Counted from the stretch's first letter, positions 11,369-24,591 are shown. The stretch: 64,000 nt of DNA from Owenia fusiformis (GCA_903813345.2 CAIIXF020000004.1:8513525-8577524), one strand, 5' to 3'. Numbers and translations: made by a program. The notes: a model not told the origin generated them from the sequence alone.

Positions 11369-13137
11369 TTGAACCAGCTTATCTGGTACATTGTGTACAT
11401 TCATGATATTAGAAATATCCACATAGCTGACCTTGTCAAGGTCTACTCTAGCCTTATCAAACCTAAGATAATATAAGCTTCTAATTTCCCTTTCTGAAGA
11501 TTTTAGAATTTATCGTTTCTTTGAACTTTGAAGTTTATAATTGTGATTTTGTCATGATAATTTAATCTTGTGTGATTGCTTAAACTTGGGTGATGTTTTT
11601 ATGATATCATGAAAACAATTAAATTGAGATTTAAACTTGAGAGTTGTTCGACTTGAACTTCAATTAAGAATAAAAATATTTACAGATCTATTTTAAACTG
11701 TTATCATCTCCTTCAGAACATAATAATCATTAACCCTCAATGCTTTGCTTGTCAGTTTTGGTGTCTGGTTGGGTAAATGTAAAGTATAGTTAATTTCATT
11801 GTGGGAACTGATGTCCTTCTTTTCTCTTTGAAGTCTTTTTTAAGATTCTACTTGAACTGTGTTTGTGGATTTGTAGACATCTCTCTATATTTTCATCTAT
11901 CATATTGATAGAGTATATATAGCACCCTTATCTGTTACTTATCAAGAGGTGATTTCCCAGCATTCCTAAATAATGAATCATGGGTAAACTAAGAATATCA
12001 AGAATGAAATCAATAATTCTTTTGATTTGTATTAGAGTTACTAAAAGGGTTCTCAAATATTGATTAATCAGCTAAGTGTAACCATATATTTATATTAAAT
12101 TCTATGAGATATCTCAAATTAGAATCCGTCTGCTTTTATGAAAATTGCATTATGGGATATATATGAAGCTAGAGATTTATCTCAAAGTCAAGAGGGTGAT
12201 AACATTGAATCATGAATATAAGTTATAAAATACACATTAGGCTACTGGCTACAAGGCACCTAGCTGAACAGTATATAGATTACAAGCTGTGCTAAGGTAG
12301 GCTGTCATGGTGATTTTCGGACCTGGGACAATTCTTGCATGTAAAAGCTTGAGGATAACTCATTCCATGTAGGCTGATTTAAAGAATTCAAATAAAAAGA
12401 CTAACTTAACTGGGTGCGGGAAAACCTCGATCATATTTATTAGGACAGTATGATACTATCCTAACAGGATATGTTTCAATTGGATGTAAGTTAGCAGTTT
12501 AAATTGCGTTTGATAATGTTTCTATTACATTTAAAATCGTCAGAAAGTAGAACAATGGAGTTGTTATAGCGAACATACATTTACGTTACATCAGCAGTGT
12601 CAAAAGCGATATATATGGTGGCACCTATTCTGAAAAAGTTTGTTTATTTTGCTTTTTTGCAAAATCATGAAAATATATTGTAGTTTGTTATATTAAATTT
12701 ACTAAACAGAAATCTATAATAGTGGTATGCTTTTAAAAAATTATTCAGTTTTGCCAAAATCCTTCTTTAAACAATTTCATTTTTCATTTTTGAAGTATAA
12801 CATATTAAATATGACCTTATGTATAGTTTAAAGGGATTTGACATGGTACTTTTTCATATATTTTTACCTTCATCAACATATTTCACAAAATAACCATGAT
12901 TAATTTAGAACCTGTTGTTTGATTTTTGCTAAGCCGCAATAAGTAACATTCTAGTACGCACTTATGTTTTAGCTTAGCATTAATTAAAGTAAATATAGAA
13001 TCCTTGTATTGTATGTAAACCATTGTGTTTAAGTAGTTAACACAAACAATAAGTTAACGTCTTGATTTGAATTTTTTAACCTTGTTTAAATTCACATTTC
13101 ACCTTTTCTGTTTTTCCTGACAAAATAAGCATATATA
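11369..13137. other. Intergenic sequence, one dispersed repeat
   Basis: No gene, RNA fold or transposon ends recognised. About 130 bp at 12110-12245 (TCTGCTTTTATGAAAATTGC, ATTATGGGATATATATGAAG, AAGAGGGTGATAAC) recurs at 23870-24005 on the same strand, outside the other edge of the large satellite and repeat block. Confidence 0.5.
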
Positions 13138-13320
13138 CTACAGTAAAACTTGTGTATAGTGAACATTTTTTGCCAAGAAAAAACTATCACTGTAGGTAGG
13201 TGTTCACTAGAGAGAGGGTAATTTATACAGAAGTCAATGGACAATGTGCGTAGGAAGGGTGTCCACTAGGCACAGGTGTTCACTAGAGAGAGGTGTTCAC
13301 TAAGACAGGTTTTACCTGTA
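13138..13320. mobile_element. MITE with ACAGTAAAACTTG-type ends, ~183 bp
   Basis: The left end CTACAGTAAAACTTGTGTAT and 'AGTGAACA' are mirrored at the right by TGTTCACTAAGACAGG and TTTTACCTGTA, an imperfect inverted repeat of about 25 bp. 'GTTCACTAGAGAGAGG' repeats inside. A single matching end (ACAGTAAAACCTGTCTAA) lies at 27139. No coding sequence. It abuts the left end of the 24-bp satellite. Confidence 0.6.
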
Positions 13321-13338
13321 GTTGATTAGAAAGAATTT

Positions 13339-13614
13339 GGTTGTTTATTATATTTATTATTTGGTTGTTTATTATATTTATTATTTGGTTGTTTATTATA
13401 TTTATTATTTGGTTGTTTATTATATTTATTATTTGGTTGTTTATTATATTTATTATTTGGTTGTTTATTATATTTATTATTTGGTTGTTTATTATATTTA
13501 TTATTTGGTTGTTTATTATATTTATTATTTGGTTGTTTATTATATTTATTATTTGGTTGTTTATTATATTTATTATTTGGTTGTTTATTATATTTATTAT
13601 TTGGTTGTTTATTA
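13339..13614. repeat. 24-bp satellite array, left part (11.5 copies)
   Basis: Perfect tandem copies of a 24-bp unit whose first half is GGTTGTTTATTA and second half TATTTATTATTT. As 24 is divisible by 3, long artefact open frames appear in several frames. The array stops after exactly half a unit at 13614. The same unit resumes at 23041, so I read the two arrays as one locus split by the 9.4-kb block. Confidence 0.95.
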
Positions 13615-13638
13615 GACTCCAGATGAAAATCTGGAGTC
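13615..13638 (+). repeat. Perfect hairpin at left edge of the block
   Basis: GACTCCAGAT, loop GAAA, ATCTGGAGTC: a perfect 10-bp stem at the exact junction where the satellite stops. The right arm sequence ATCTGGAGTC also occurs about 35-45 bp from the end of each unit, forming a subterminal inverted repeat with this left end. Confidence 0.85.
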
Positions 13639-15457
13639 TATTGCTTTTGCCAGTTTTCTTTATTATTATTATTATTCTTCTTCTTCCTCCTTCCCAGATT
13701 TCTCACCAACTAGAAGAGCTTACTTTAAGCTGCTTACATGATTAACTAGGGAATGTATCTGGCTTTCTGGGAAATTAGGTCAAATTTTTATCTAGGTCAT
13801 AGGTCAAGAACTAGGTCAAATCCAGTACTTTGTCACTTTTTCCCATTATCTCGGTCGTCCTTCAATATTTTTGATCCTGGTTTTTTTCATTGTGTTCCTC
13901 ATAAAAAAGTAGAAAACCTAGGGTCGATTTAGTTTTTTGGTATCTCAAACCGATTTCGAGATATCAGTGTCCGAAAACGAGGTCCAAAAAAAATTTCACC
14001 GAATCCAATGTCCAGGATATTAGTCTTATGGGAAATTTTCTCAGGATTCCGAATCTGAAAACCAAATTTCGATCTGACTTCCGGTTCAGAAGTTATGGCG
14101 TTTTGAAAATTCAAAAATCGCTAAATTTGGTGCCCCATGTTAATTCAATGGGAAAAAATATTTTTTTGAAGTGTAAAATACGAGATATAGACTAAGCACA
14201 GCTAAACATAATGGAAGCCCATAAAAGAAAGGGACCACAAGACCTTCTTTTCATAAAAATTTGGACACCAAAATGCCTAGGTCAAAATCTAGGTCAAATT
14301 CAAAGTTTTTCCTTATTTTTGCGATTCTGACACTACAGATTAATTATATTCTTCGAAAATTTGTGTACATGTAGCCAAGAGTGTGCTAATAGTGTTAGCC
14401 TTTTGCCGTCAGGAAGTATTTTGACCCACTTTTGAGATATGGTGTCCGAAAAGTAGGTCAAACTAAAAAGTTCTCCAAATTTAACGTATGAGTTATGAAT
14501 TAAGGGTAGAATTTTCTCAGGAATCCAAATCTGCAAACCAAATTTCAATCCGGCTTTTGGTTTGGAATTTATGTCGTTTTGATAGCTCAAAAATCACTAA
14601 ATTTGGTGCCCCATGTTATGGCAATGGGAAAAAAGATTTTTTTGAAGTGTAAAATACAAGATATAGACTGAGTACAGCTTAATTTAATGAAAGCCTATTA
14701 AAGGAGGGGACCTCGAAGGCTACTTAGCTCCAAAATTTGGACACCAAAATGCCTAGGTCAAAATCTAGGTCAAATTTATAGTTTTCCCTTATTTTTGCGA
14801 TTCTGACACTATATTTAAATGATTTGCTTTAAAATTTTGTATACAGGTAGCAAAGAGTATGCTAATAGTGTTAGCGTTTTGCCGTCAGAAAGTATTTTGA
14901 CCCAATTTTGAGATATGGTGTCCAAAAAGAAGGCCAAAGTAAAAAGTTTTCCAAAATTAACGTATGAGTTATGAATTAAGGGTAGAATTTTCTCAGAAAT
15001 CTAGATCTGCAAACCAAATTTCGATCCGACTACTTGTTCTGAAGTTATGGCGTTTTGAGATCTCAAAAATCGCTAAATTTGGTGCCCCATGTTAAATCAT
15101 TGGGACCGAATAATTTTTTGAAGTGTAAAAATACGAGATATAGAATGAGTACAGCTAAACATAATGAAAGCCCATAGAAGAAGGGGACCTCAAAAGCTAC
15201 TTTCCTTCAAAGTTTGGACACCAAAATACCTAGTTTAAAAAATCTAGGTCAAATTCATAGTTTTTTCTTATTTTGCGATTCTGACACTACACTTCAATGA
15301 TATTCTCCGAAATTTTGTATACTTGTAGCAAAAATTGCAATCCGACCCCAGGTTTAGATTCTACGCCATTTTGAAGTTTGAAATTCGCACTTGCCAGTAT
15401 TCACGATGCAGATTGATCAAATATACTTTCAAAAATTCCTGCATACCCTACTTTACC

Positions 15458-15680
15458 TCTCTACCTACTCAGCTACTTATTTGACTACTTACTCAATTAC
15501 TTAATTAGTTATTACTTACTTAGCAACTTACTCAGCTACTAACTCAGGTACTTACTCAGCTACTTACTCAGCTACCTACTCAGCTTTTTACTCAGTTACT
15601 TACTCAGCTACTTACTCAACTACTACTAAGGTACTTACTCAGCTAATTACTCAGTTACTTACTCAGCTCTTTACTGATCT
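15458..15680. repeat. CTACTCAG-type minisatellite (unit 1)
   Basis: Tandem steps of about 10-12 bp (CTACTTACTCAG, with variants). Equivalent stretches sit near the end of the other units at about 17125-17335, 19920-20150 and 22745-22978. The open frame at 17041-17274 crossing one of these is a repeat artefact (S-A-T-Y repeats). Confidence 0.85.
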
Positions 15681-18600
15681 ATCTAGGTAAAATAAATCTG
15701 GAGTCTTAAATTGAACTTGTTCAATTTCACAAATCTAGTTATTATTCTTTCTTCCTCTTCCTCCTTCCCAGATTTCTCGCCAACTAGAAGAGCTTACTTT
15801 AAGCTGCTTACATGATCAACTAGGGAATGTATCTGGGATGATGGGAAATTAGGTCAAATTTTTATCTAGGTCAAAGGTCAAGAACTAGGTCAAATCCAGT
15901 ACTTTGTCACGTTTTCCCATTATCTCGGTCGTCCTTCAATATTTTTGATCCTGGTTTTTTTCATTGTGTTCCTCATAAAAAAGTAGAAAACCTAGGGTCG
16001 ATTTAGTTTTTTGGTATCTCAAACCGATTTCGAGATATCAGTGTCCGAAAACGAGGTCCAAAAAAAATTTCACCGAATCCAATGTCCAGGATATCAGTCT
16101 TATAGGAAATTTTCTCAGGATTCCGAATCTGGAAACCAAATTTCGATCTGACTTCCGGTTCAGAAGTTATGGCGTTTTGAAAATTCAAAAATCGCTAAAT
16201 TTGGTGCCCCATGTTAATTCAATAGGAAAAAATATTTTTTTGAAGTGTAAAATACGAGATATAGACTAAGCACAGCTAAACATAATGAAAGCCCATAAAA
16301 GAAAGGGACCTCAAGACCTTCTTTTCATAAAATTTTGGACACCAAAATGCCTAGGTCAAAATCTAGGTCAAATTCAAAGTTTTTCCTTATTTTTGCGATT
16401 CTGACACTACAGATTAATTATATTCTTCGAAATTTTGTATACATATAGCCAAGAGTGTGCTTATAGTGGTAGCCTTTTGCCGTCAGAAAGTATTATGACC
16501 CACTTTTGAGATATGGTGTCCGAAAAGTAGGTCAAAATAAAAATTTCTCCAAACTCAACGTATGAGTTATGAATTAAGGAAAGAATTTTCTCAGGAATCC
16601 GAATCTGCAAACCAAATTTTGATCCGACTTCCCGTTCGGAAGTTATGGCGTTTTGAAATTTCGAGAAAAATCGATCTGATGGTATCCTGATAGAAAGTCA
16701 AGGAAAAAAGATATTTTTTTGAAGTGTAAAATACGAGATATAGACTGAGTACAGCTTAAGATAATGAATTCCTATAAAAGAAGGGGACATCAAAGGCTAC
16801 CTAGTTTCAATATTTGGACACCAAAATGCCTAGGTCAAAATCTAGGTCAAATTCATAGTTTTTCCTTATTTTTACGATTCTGGCACTACACTTTTAGGAT
16901 TTGCTTCAAAATTTTGTATACAGGTAGCAAAGAGTGTGCTAATAGTGTTAGCCTTTTGCCGTCAGAAAGTATTTTGACCCATTTTTGAGATATGGCGTCC
17001 TAAAAGTGGGTCAAAATAAAAAAATCTCCAAATTTAATGTATGAGTTATGAAATAAGGGTAGAATTTTCCCAGGAATCTGAATCTGCAAACCAAATTTCA
17101 ATCCGACTTTCGGTCAAAAATTCCTACTTACCTACCTATCTACATACCTACTCGGCTACCTACTTAGCTACCCACTTCTCGGCTACCTACTCAGCTACTT
17201 ACTCAGCTACCTACTCAGCTGCTTACTCAGCTTCCTTCTCAGCTACCTACTCAGCTACACACTCAAATACTTAATCATCTACTTACTCAGCTTGCTACTC
17301 AGTTACTTACTCAGCTACCTACTCAAGTAAATCAATCTGGAGTCTTAAATTGAACTTTGTTCAATTTACAAATCTAGTTATTATTATTCTTTCAGAATCT
17401 TCCTCCTTCCCAGATTTCTCACTAACTAAAAGAATTTACTTTAAGCTGCTTACATGATCAACTAGGGGCAGTTCCTGGGATGATGGGAAATTAGGTCAAA
17501 TTTTTATCTAGGTCAAGGGTCAAGAACTAGGTCAAATCAAGGTCAAATCAACATTCTGTCAATTATCTTCGTTGTTGTTTGTCGTAACTACTTCATCTTA
17601 GTTTCTACATGTAGCTTAGAAAAAAACAAATCGAGAGTGTGCCATCCGTTTTTTGATTACTCTTAGCGATTTTGAGATATGGCGTCCTGAAAGTAGGTCA
17701 AAACCAAAAAGTTCTCCAAATTTAACATATGAGCTATGAAATAAGGGTAGAATTTCCTCAGGAATCCGAATCTGCAAACCAAATTTTGATCCGACTTCCC
17801 GTTCGGAAGTTATGGCGTTTTGAAAGCTCGAAAATCGCTAAATTTGGTGCCCATGTTAAGTCAATGGGAAAAAAGATTTTTTTGAAGTGAAAAATACGAA
17901 ATATAGACTGAGTTCAGCTAAATATAATGAAAGCTTTTAAAAGAAGGGGACCTCATAAGCCATTTACCTTCAAAATTTGGACACCAAAATGCCTAGGTCA
18001 AAATCTAGGTCAAATTCAAAGTTTTTCCTTATTCTTGCGATTCTGACACAACAGATTAATTATATTCTTCGAAATTTTGTATACATGTAGCTAAGAGTCT
18101 GCTAACAGTGTTAGCCTTTGCCGTCAGAAAGTATTTTGCCCCATTTTTGAGATATGGTGTCCGAAAAGTAGGTCAAAATAAAAAATTCTCAAAATTTGAC
18201 GTTTGAGTTATGAATTAAGTATAGAATTTTCTCAGGAATCCGAATCTGCAAACCAAATGTCGATCCGACTTCCGGTTTGGAAGTTATGGCGTGTCCAAAA
18301 AGTAGGTCAAAATAAAAAGTTTCCAAATTTAACGTATGAGCTATGAATTAAGGATAGAATTTTCTCTGGAATCCAAATCTGCAAACCAAATTTCGATCCG
18401 ACTTCCGGTTCGGAAGTTATGGCGTTTTGAAAGCTCAAAAATCGCTAAATTTGGTGCCCCATGTTATGTCAATGGGAAAAAATATTTTTTTGAAGTGTAA
18501 AATACGAGATATAGACTACGTACAGCTAAACATAATGGAAGCCCATAAAAGAAGGGGACCTCAAAACCTTCTAATTTTGAAAATTTGGACAACAAAATGC

Positions 18601-21600
18601 CTAGGTCAAAATCTAGGTCAAATTCAAAGCTTTTCCTTATTTTTGCGATTCTGACACTACACTTTAATTATATTCTTCGAAATTGTGTATACATGTAGCC
18701 AAGAGTGTGCTAATAGTGTTAGCCTTTTGCCGTCAAAAAGTATTTTGACCCACTTTTGAGATATGGTGTCCCAAATGTAGGTCAAAATAAAAAAATCTTC
18801 AAATGTAACGTATGAGTTATGAATAAGGGGTAGAATTTTATCAGGAATCCGAATCTGCAAATCAAATTTTGATTCGACCTACTGTTCGGAAGTTATGGTG
18901 TTTTGAAAGCTCAAAAATCGCTAAATTTGCTGCCCCATGTTATGTCAATGGGAAAAAAGATTATTTTGAAGTGTAAAATACGAGATATAGACTGAGTACA
19001 GCTTAATATAATGAAAGCCTATTAAAGAAGGGGACCTCGAAGGCTACTTAGCTCCAAATTTTGGACACCAAAATGCCTAGGTCAAAATCTAGGTCAAATT
19101 TATAGTTTTCCCTTATTTTTGCGATTCTGACACTATATTTAAATGATTTGCTTTAAAATTTTGTATACAGGTAGCAAAGAGTATGCTAATAGTGTTAGCG
19201 TTTTGCCGTCAGAAAGTATTTTGACCCACTTTTGAGATATGGTGTCCGAAAAGTAGGCCAAAGTTAAAAGTTTTCCAAATTTAACGTATGAGTTATGAAT
19301 TAAGGGTAGAATTTTCTCAGAAATCTAGATCTGCAAACCAAATTTCGATCCGACTACTTGTTTTGAAGTTATGGCGTTTTGAAATCTCAAAAATCGCTAA
19401 ATTTGGTGCCCCATGTTAAATCAATGGGACCGAATAATTTTTTGAAGTATAAAAATACGAGATATAGAATGAGTACAGCTAAACATAATGAAAGCCCATA
19501 GAAGAAGGGGACCTCAAAAGCTACTTTCCTTCAAAGTTTGGACACCAAAATACCTAGTTCAAAATCTAGGTCAAATTCATAGTTTTTTTTATTTTGCGAT
19601 TCTGACAAAACTGAGTTATTTTGTAAACTTGTAGCAAAGAGTGTGCTAATAATGTTTACATTTTGCTGTCAATAAGTTTTTTGACCCACTTTTGAGATAT
19701 GGTGTCCGAAATGTAGGTCAAAATAAAAAGTTCTCCAATTTTAAAGAATGAGTTATGAATTAGGGGTAGAATTTCCTCAGGAATCTGGATCTGAAATTAA
19801 AATTGCAATCCGACCCCCGGTTTAGATTCTACGCCATTTTGAAGTTTGAAATTCGCACTTGCCAGTATTCACGATGCAGATTGATCAAATATACTTTCAA
19901 AAATTCCTGCATACCCTACTTTACCTCTCTACCTACTCAGCTACTTATTTGACTGCTTACTCAATTACTTAATTAGTTATTACTTCCTTAGCAAATTACT
20001 CAGCTACTAACTCAGGTACTTACTCAGCTACTTACTCAGCTACCTACTCAGCTTTTTACTCAGTTACTTACTCAGCTACTTACTCAACTACTACTAAAGT
20101 ACTTACTCAGCTAATTACTCAGTTACTTACTCAGCTCTTTACTGATCTATCTAGGTCAAATAAATCTGGAGTCTTAAATTGAACTTGTTCAATTTCACAA
20201 ATCTAGTTATTATTATTCTTTCAGAATCTTCCTCCTTCCCAGATTTCTCACCAACTAAAAGAATTTTCTTTAAGCTGCTTACATGATCAACTAGGGGCAG
20301 TTCCTGGGATGATGGGAAATTAGGTCAAATTTTTATCTAGGTCAAGGGTCAAGAACTAGGTCAAATAAAGGTCAAATCAACATTCTGTCAATTATCTTCG
20401 TTGTTGTTTGTCGTAACTACTTCATCTTAGTTTCTCCATGTAGCTTAGAAAAAAACAAATCGAGAGTGTGCCATCCGTTTTTTGATTACTCTTAGCGATT
20501 TTGAGATATGGCGTCCTGAAAGTAGGTCAAAACCAAAAAGTTCTCCAAATTTAACATATGAGCTATGAAATAAGTGTAGAATTTTCTCAGGAATCCGAAT
20601 CTGCAAACCAAATTTTGATCCGACTTCCCGTTCGGAAGTTATGGCGTTTTGAAAGCTCAAAAATCGCTAAATTTGGTGCCCATGTTAAGTCAATGAGAAA
20701 AAAGATTTTTTTGAAGTGAAAAATACGAAATATAGACTGAGTTCAGCTAAATATAATGAAAGCTTTTAAAAGAAGGGGACCTCATAAGCCATCTAGCTTC
20801 AAAATTTGGACACCAAAATGCCTAGGTCAAAATCTAGGTCAAATTCAAAGTTTTTCCTTATTTTTGTGATTCTGACACAACAGATTAATTATATTCTTCG
20901 AAATTTTGTATACATGTAGCTAAGAGTCTGCTAATAGTGTTAGCCTTTTGCCGTCAGAAAGTATTTTGCCCCATTTTTGAGATATGGTGTCCGAAAAGTA
21001 GGTCAAAATAAAAAATTCTCAAAATTTGACGTTTGAGTTATGAATTAAGTATAGAATTTTCTCAGAAATCCGAATCTGCAAACCAAATTTCGATCCGATT
21101 TCCGGTTTGGAAGTTATGGCGTGTCTGAAAAGTAGGTCAAAATAAAAAGTTTCCAAATTTAACGTATGAGCTATGAATTAAGAATAGAATTTTCTCTGGA
21201 ATCCAAATCTGCAAACCAAATTTCGATCCGACTTCCGATTCGGAAGTTATGGCGTTTTGAAAGCTCAAAAATCGCTAAATTTGGTGCCCCATGTTATGTC
21301 AATGGGAAAAAATATTTTTTTGAAGTGTAAAATACGAGATATAGACTAAGTACAGCTAAACATAATGGAAGCCCATAAAAGAAGGGGACCTCAAAACCTT
21401 CTAATTTTGAAAATTTGGACAACAAAATGCCTAGGTCAAAATCTAGGTCAAATTCAATGCTTTTCCTTATTTTTGCGATTCTGACACTACACTTTAATTA
21501 TATTCTTCGAAATTGTGTATACATGTAGCCAAGAGGGTGCTAATAGTGTTAGCCTTTTGCCGTCAAAAAGTATTTTGACCCACTTTTGAGATATGGTGTC

Positions 21601-22993
21601 CCAAAAGTAGGTCAAAATAAAAAAATCTTCAAATGTAACGTATGAGTTATGAATAAGGGGTAGAATTTTATCAGGAATCCGAATCTGCAAATCAAATTTT
21701 GATTCGACCTCCTGTTCGGAAGTTATGGTGTTGAAAGCTCAAAAATCGCTAAATTTGCTGCCCCATGTTATGTCAATGGGAAAAAAGATTTTTTGGAAGT
21801 GTAAAATACGAGATATAGACTGAGTACAGCTTAATATAATGAAAGCCTATTAAAGAAGGGGACCTCGAAGGCTACTTAGCTTCAAAATTTGGACACCAAA
21901 ATGCCTAGGTCAAAATCAAGGTCAAATTTATAGTTTTCCCTTATTTTTGCGATTCTGACACTATATTTAAATGATTTGCTTTAAAATTTTGTATACAGGT
22001 AGCAAAGAGTATGCTAATAGTGTTAGCGTTTTGCCGTCAGAAAGTATTTTGACCCACTTTTGAGATATGGTGTCCGAAAAGTTGGCCAAAGTTAAAAGTT
22101 TTCCAAATTTAACGTATGAGTTATGAATTAAGGGTAGAATTTTCTCAGAAATCTAGATCTGCAAACCAAATTTCGATCCGACTACTTGTTTTGAAGTTAT
22201 GGCGTTTTGAAATCTCAAAATTTGGTGCCCAATGTTAAATCAATGGGACCGAATAATTTTTTGAAGTATAAAAATACGAGATATAGAATGAGTACAGCTA
22301 AACATAATGAAAGCCCATAGAAGAAGGGGACCTCAAAAGCTACTTTCCTTCAAAGTTTGGACACCAAAATACCTAGTTCAAAATCTAGGTCAAATTCATA
22401 TTTTTTTTTATTTTGCGATTCTGACACTACACTTCAATGATATTCTCCGAAATTTTGTAAACTTGTAGCAAAGAGTGTGCTAATAATGTTGACATTTTGC
22501 CGTCAATAAGTTTTTTGACCCACTTTTGAGATATGGTGTCCGAAATGTAGGTCAAAATAAAAAGTTCTCCAATTTTAAAGTATGAGTTATGAATTAGGGG
22601 TAGAATTTCCTAAGGAATCTGGATCTGAAATTAAAATTGCAATCCGACCACCGGTTTAGATTCTACGCCATTTTGAAGTTTGAAATTCGCACTTGCCAGT
22701 ATTCACGATGCAGATTGATCAAATATACTTTCAAAAATTCCTGCATACCCTACTTTACCTCTCTACCTACTCAGCTACTTATTTGACTACTTACTCAATT
22801 ACTTAATTAGTTATTACTTCCTTAGCAACTTACTCAGCTACTAACTCAGGTACTTACTCAGGTACTTACTCAGCTACCTACTCAGCTTTTTACTCAGTTA
22901 CTTACTCAGCTGCTTACTCAACTACTACTAAGGTACTTACTCAGCTAATTACTCAGTAACTTACTCAGCTCTTTACTGATCTATCTAGGTCAA

Positions 22994-23040
22994 ATAAATC
23001 TGGAGTCTTAAATTGAACTTGTTCAATTTCACAAATCTAG
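22994..23040 (+). repeat. 3' end of the block: hairpin then CTAG
   Basis: The sequence reads AATCTGGAGTCTTAAATTGAAC, then TTGTTCAATTT, then CACAAATCTAG. AAATTGAAC / GTTCAATTT is a perfect 9-bp stem with a 2-bp loop, 11 bp upstream of the final CTAG. Helitron 3' ends typically have a hairpin about 10-12 bp before a terminal CTRR (established knowledge). The next base is T of the resumed satellite. Confidence 0.7.
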
Positions 23041-23453
23041 TTATATTTATTATTTGGTTGTTTATTATATTTATTATTTGGTTGTTTATTATATTTATTA
23101 TTTGGTTGTTTATTATATTTATTATTTGGTTGTTTATTATATTTATTATTTGGTTGTTTATTATATTTATTATTTGGTTGTTTATTATATTTATTATTTG
23201 GTTGTTTATTATATTTATTATTTGGTTGTTTATTATATTTATTATTTGGTTGTTTATTATATTTATTATTTGGTTGTTTATTATATTTATTATTTGGTTG
23301 TTTATTATATTTATTATTTGGTTGTTTATTATATTTATTATTTGGTTGTTTATTATATTTATTATTTGGTTGTTTATTATATTTATTATTTGGTTGTTTA
23401 TTATATTTATTATTTGGTTGTTTATTATATTTATTATTTGGTTGTTTATTATA
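23041..23453. repeat. 24-bp satellite array, right part (~17 copies)
   Basis: Same 24-bp unit as 13339-13614, perfectly tandem. It resumes with the half-unit TATTTATTATTT, after an extra TTA. The open frames of 159-173 residues on both strands (repeats of I-F-I-I-W-L-F or Q-P-N-N-K-Y-N-K) are artefacts of a period divisible by three. Confidence 0.95.
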
Positions 23454-24280
23454 CTCCCAGTATGCCAGAAAAACTTCTTTATATTGATATGTATCACATT
23501 TCATTGTTGCATCCATGCAAAGGATTTTGGGTAAGTTGGAAATAGCGGAGAATTTTGTTGCGTTTCAGCATATACTCATAGTACATGTAGTTGTTATGAA
23601 ACATATATACATGTAGTTAGACATATTTAATAAAAATGGTTAATATGATGCCAAATAATTGACAGTCAGTACTAGGATAATTTGTCATGATCATAATATA
23701 TAATATTAGAATGATAAGTGGAATTGATATGCTATTAAATCATGGTAGGGGGTTCTACTTTATCAAACCCTAAGTGCTTGTATAATGGCACTTCATAACA
23801 GTAACAATAGTTATCACTTTTTTGATAATAATACTATAGTTATCACTAATTATTCTTCATGTTTTTAAAAGGATCTGAACAATATGAAAGGAAATCCGGC
23901 TGCTTTTATGAACATTGTATTATGGGATAGATATTAAGCTCTGAGTTTTATCTCAATTTCAAGAGGGTGATAAAATTCAATCATGAATATGATTTAGAAT
24001 ATATTAGGAAGATGTTATTAGCGGATCAAATTTTGAAAGAACATGACAGTTTACTCGATTAGATTTGAATGTATACTTACCAAGGAAAAAGCAATGCAAT
24101 TATTAGTCTGTGGTACAACACCCGATAGTTCACATCAAATCACATATCTCTTGTGAAAAACGTGGTCCATCTCAATACAGGTACATTTTGAGCATCATCT
24201 GTCATTAAGTTGCAAATTGATATTAATTAGAGCCATGATGAAAATACAACGTGGTGTAAATGTGAGATTTAATGCTCCTC

Positions 24281-24583
24281 CAAGGAGGATTGGCTCCCAG
24301 AATCGAAGTCGATATTTTCCAACAATGAAAACGCCAAAATGCTGTTATTTTCTGAAATTATAGCAGTTCATAAATTCAAAATAAACAGTTCAAAAGATTT
24401 GAACCAATATCTCGATCATTTCTTGTGAGTTTTGGAATTTTTTGTTTGGAAATAAGACCAAATTCACGATTCATATGTTGAACTGAACAAAATGGCGGCA
24501 GTTAGAATTCAAATTTTGGAGCATGACATACCCATATATGGGACAGATTATCGATGTTGCACTCTGGGAGCCAATCCTCCTTG
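24281..24583. mobile_element. hAT-like MITE, ~303 bp
   Basis: Perfect 20-bp terminal inverted repeats: CAAGGAGGATTGGCTCCCAG at 24281-24300 and its complement at 24564-24583. ATGCTCCT occurs at 24272-24279 and again at 24584-24591, an 8-bp target duplication with one extra base on the left. Eight-base duplications are typical of hAT elements. No transposase frame inside. Confidence 0.8.
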
Positions 24584-24591
24584 ATGCTCCT

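Larger units (their letters stand above)
13615..23040 (+). mobile_element. 9.4-kb composite Helitron-like repeat block
   Basis: Four head-to-tail units (about 13615-15738, 15739-17376, 17377-20206, 20207-23040). Each starts near 'TTATTATTCTT...TTCCTCCTTCCCAGATTTCTC' and ends TCTGGAGTCTTAAATTGAAC followed by a mirrored GTTCAATTT and then AAATCTAG. Units 3 and 4 are nearly identical and about 2.83 kb each. Inside are sub-units of roughly 476-480 bp marked by CCTAGGTCAAAATCTAGGTC, each with a small ACTTCCGgttCGGAAGT-type hairpin, and a minisatellite of CTACTCAG/TTACTCAG steps near each unit's end. A 3' hairpin about 11 bp before a terminal CTAG and the absence of coding sequence fit a non-autonomous Helitron or Helentron-type element (inference). 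Confidence 0.6.

Noticed and set aside
13322-13745. Open frames of 97 and 134 residues over the left satellite
   Set aside because: Same 24-bp satellite artefact; the second runs only a little into the adjoining repeat.
14276-22400. CRISPR-like regularity of the CCTAGGTC repeats
   Set aside because: Spacing of about 478 bp with similar, not unique, intervening sequence and an animal genome context. These are satellite-type sub-units, not a CRISPR array.
23013-23545. Open frames of 159-173 residues on both strands
   Set aside because: They come from a 24-bp satellite whose period is divisible by three, so any stop-free frame stays open. No start context, no domain, and the same in several frames.
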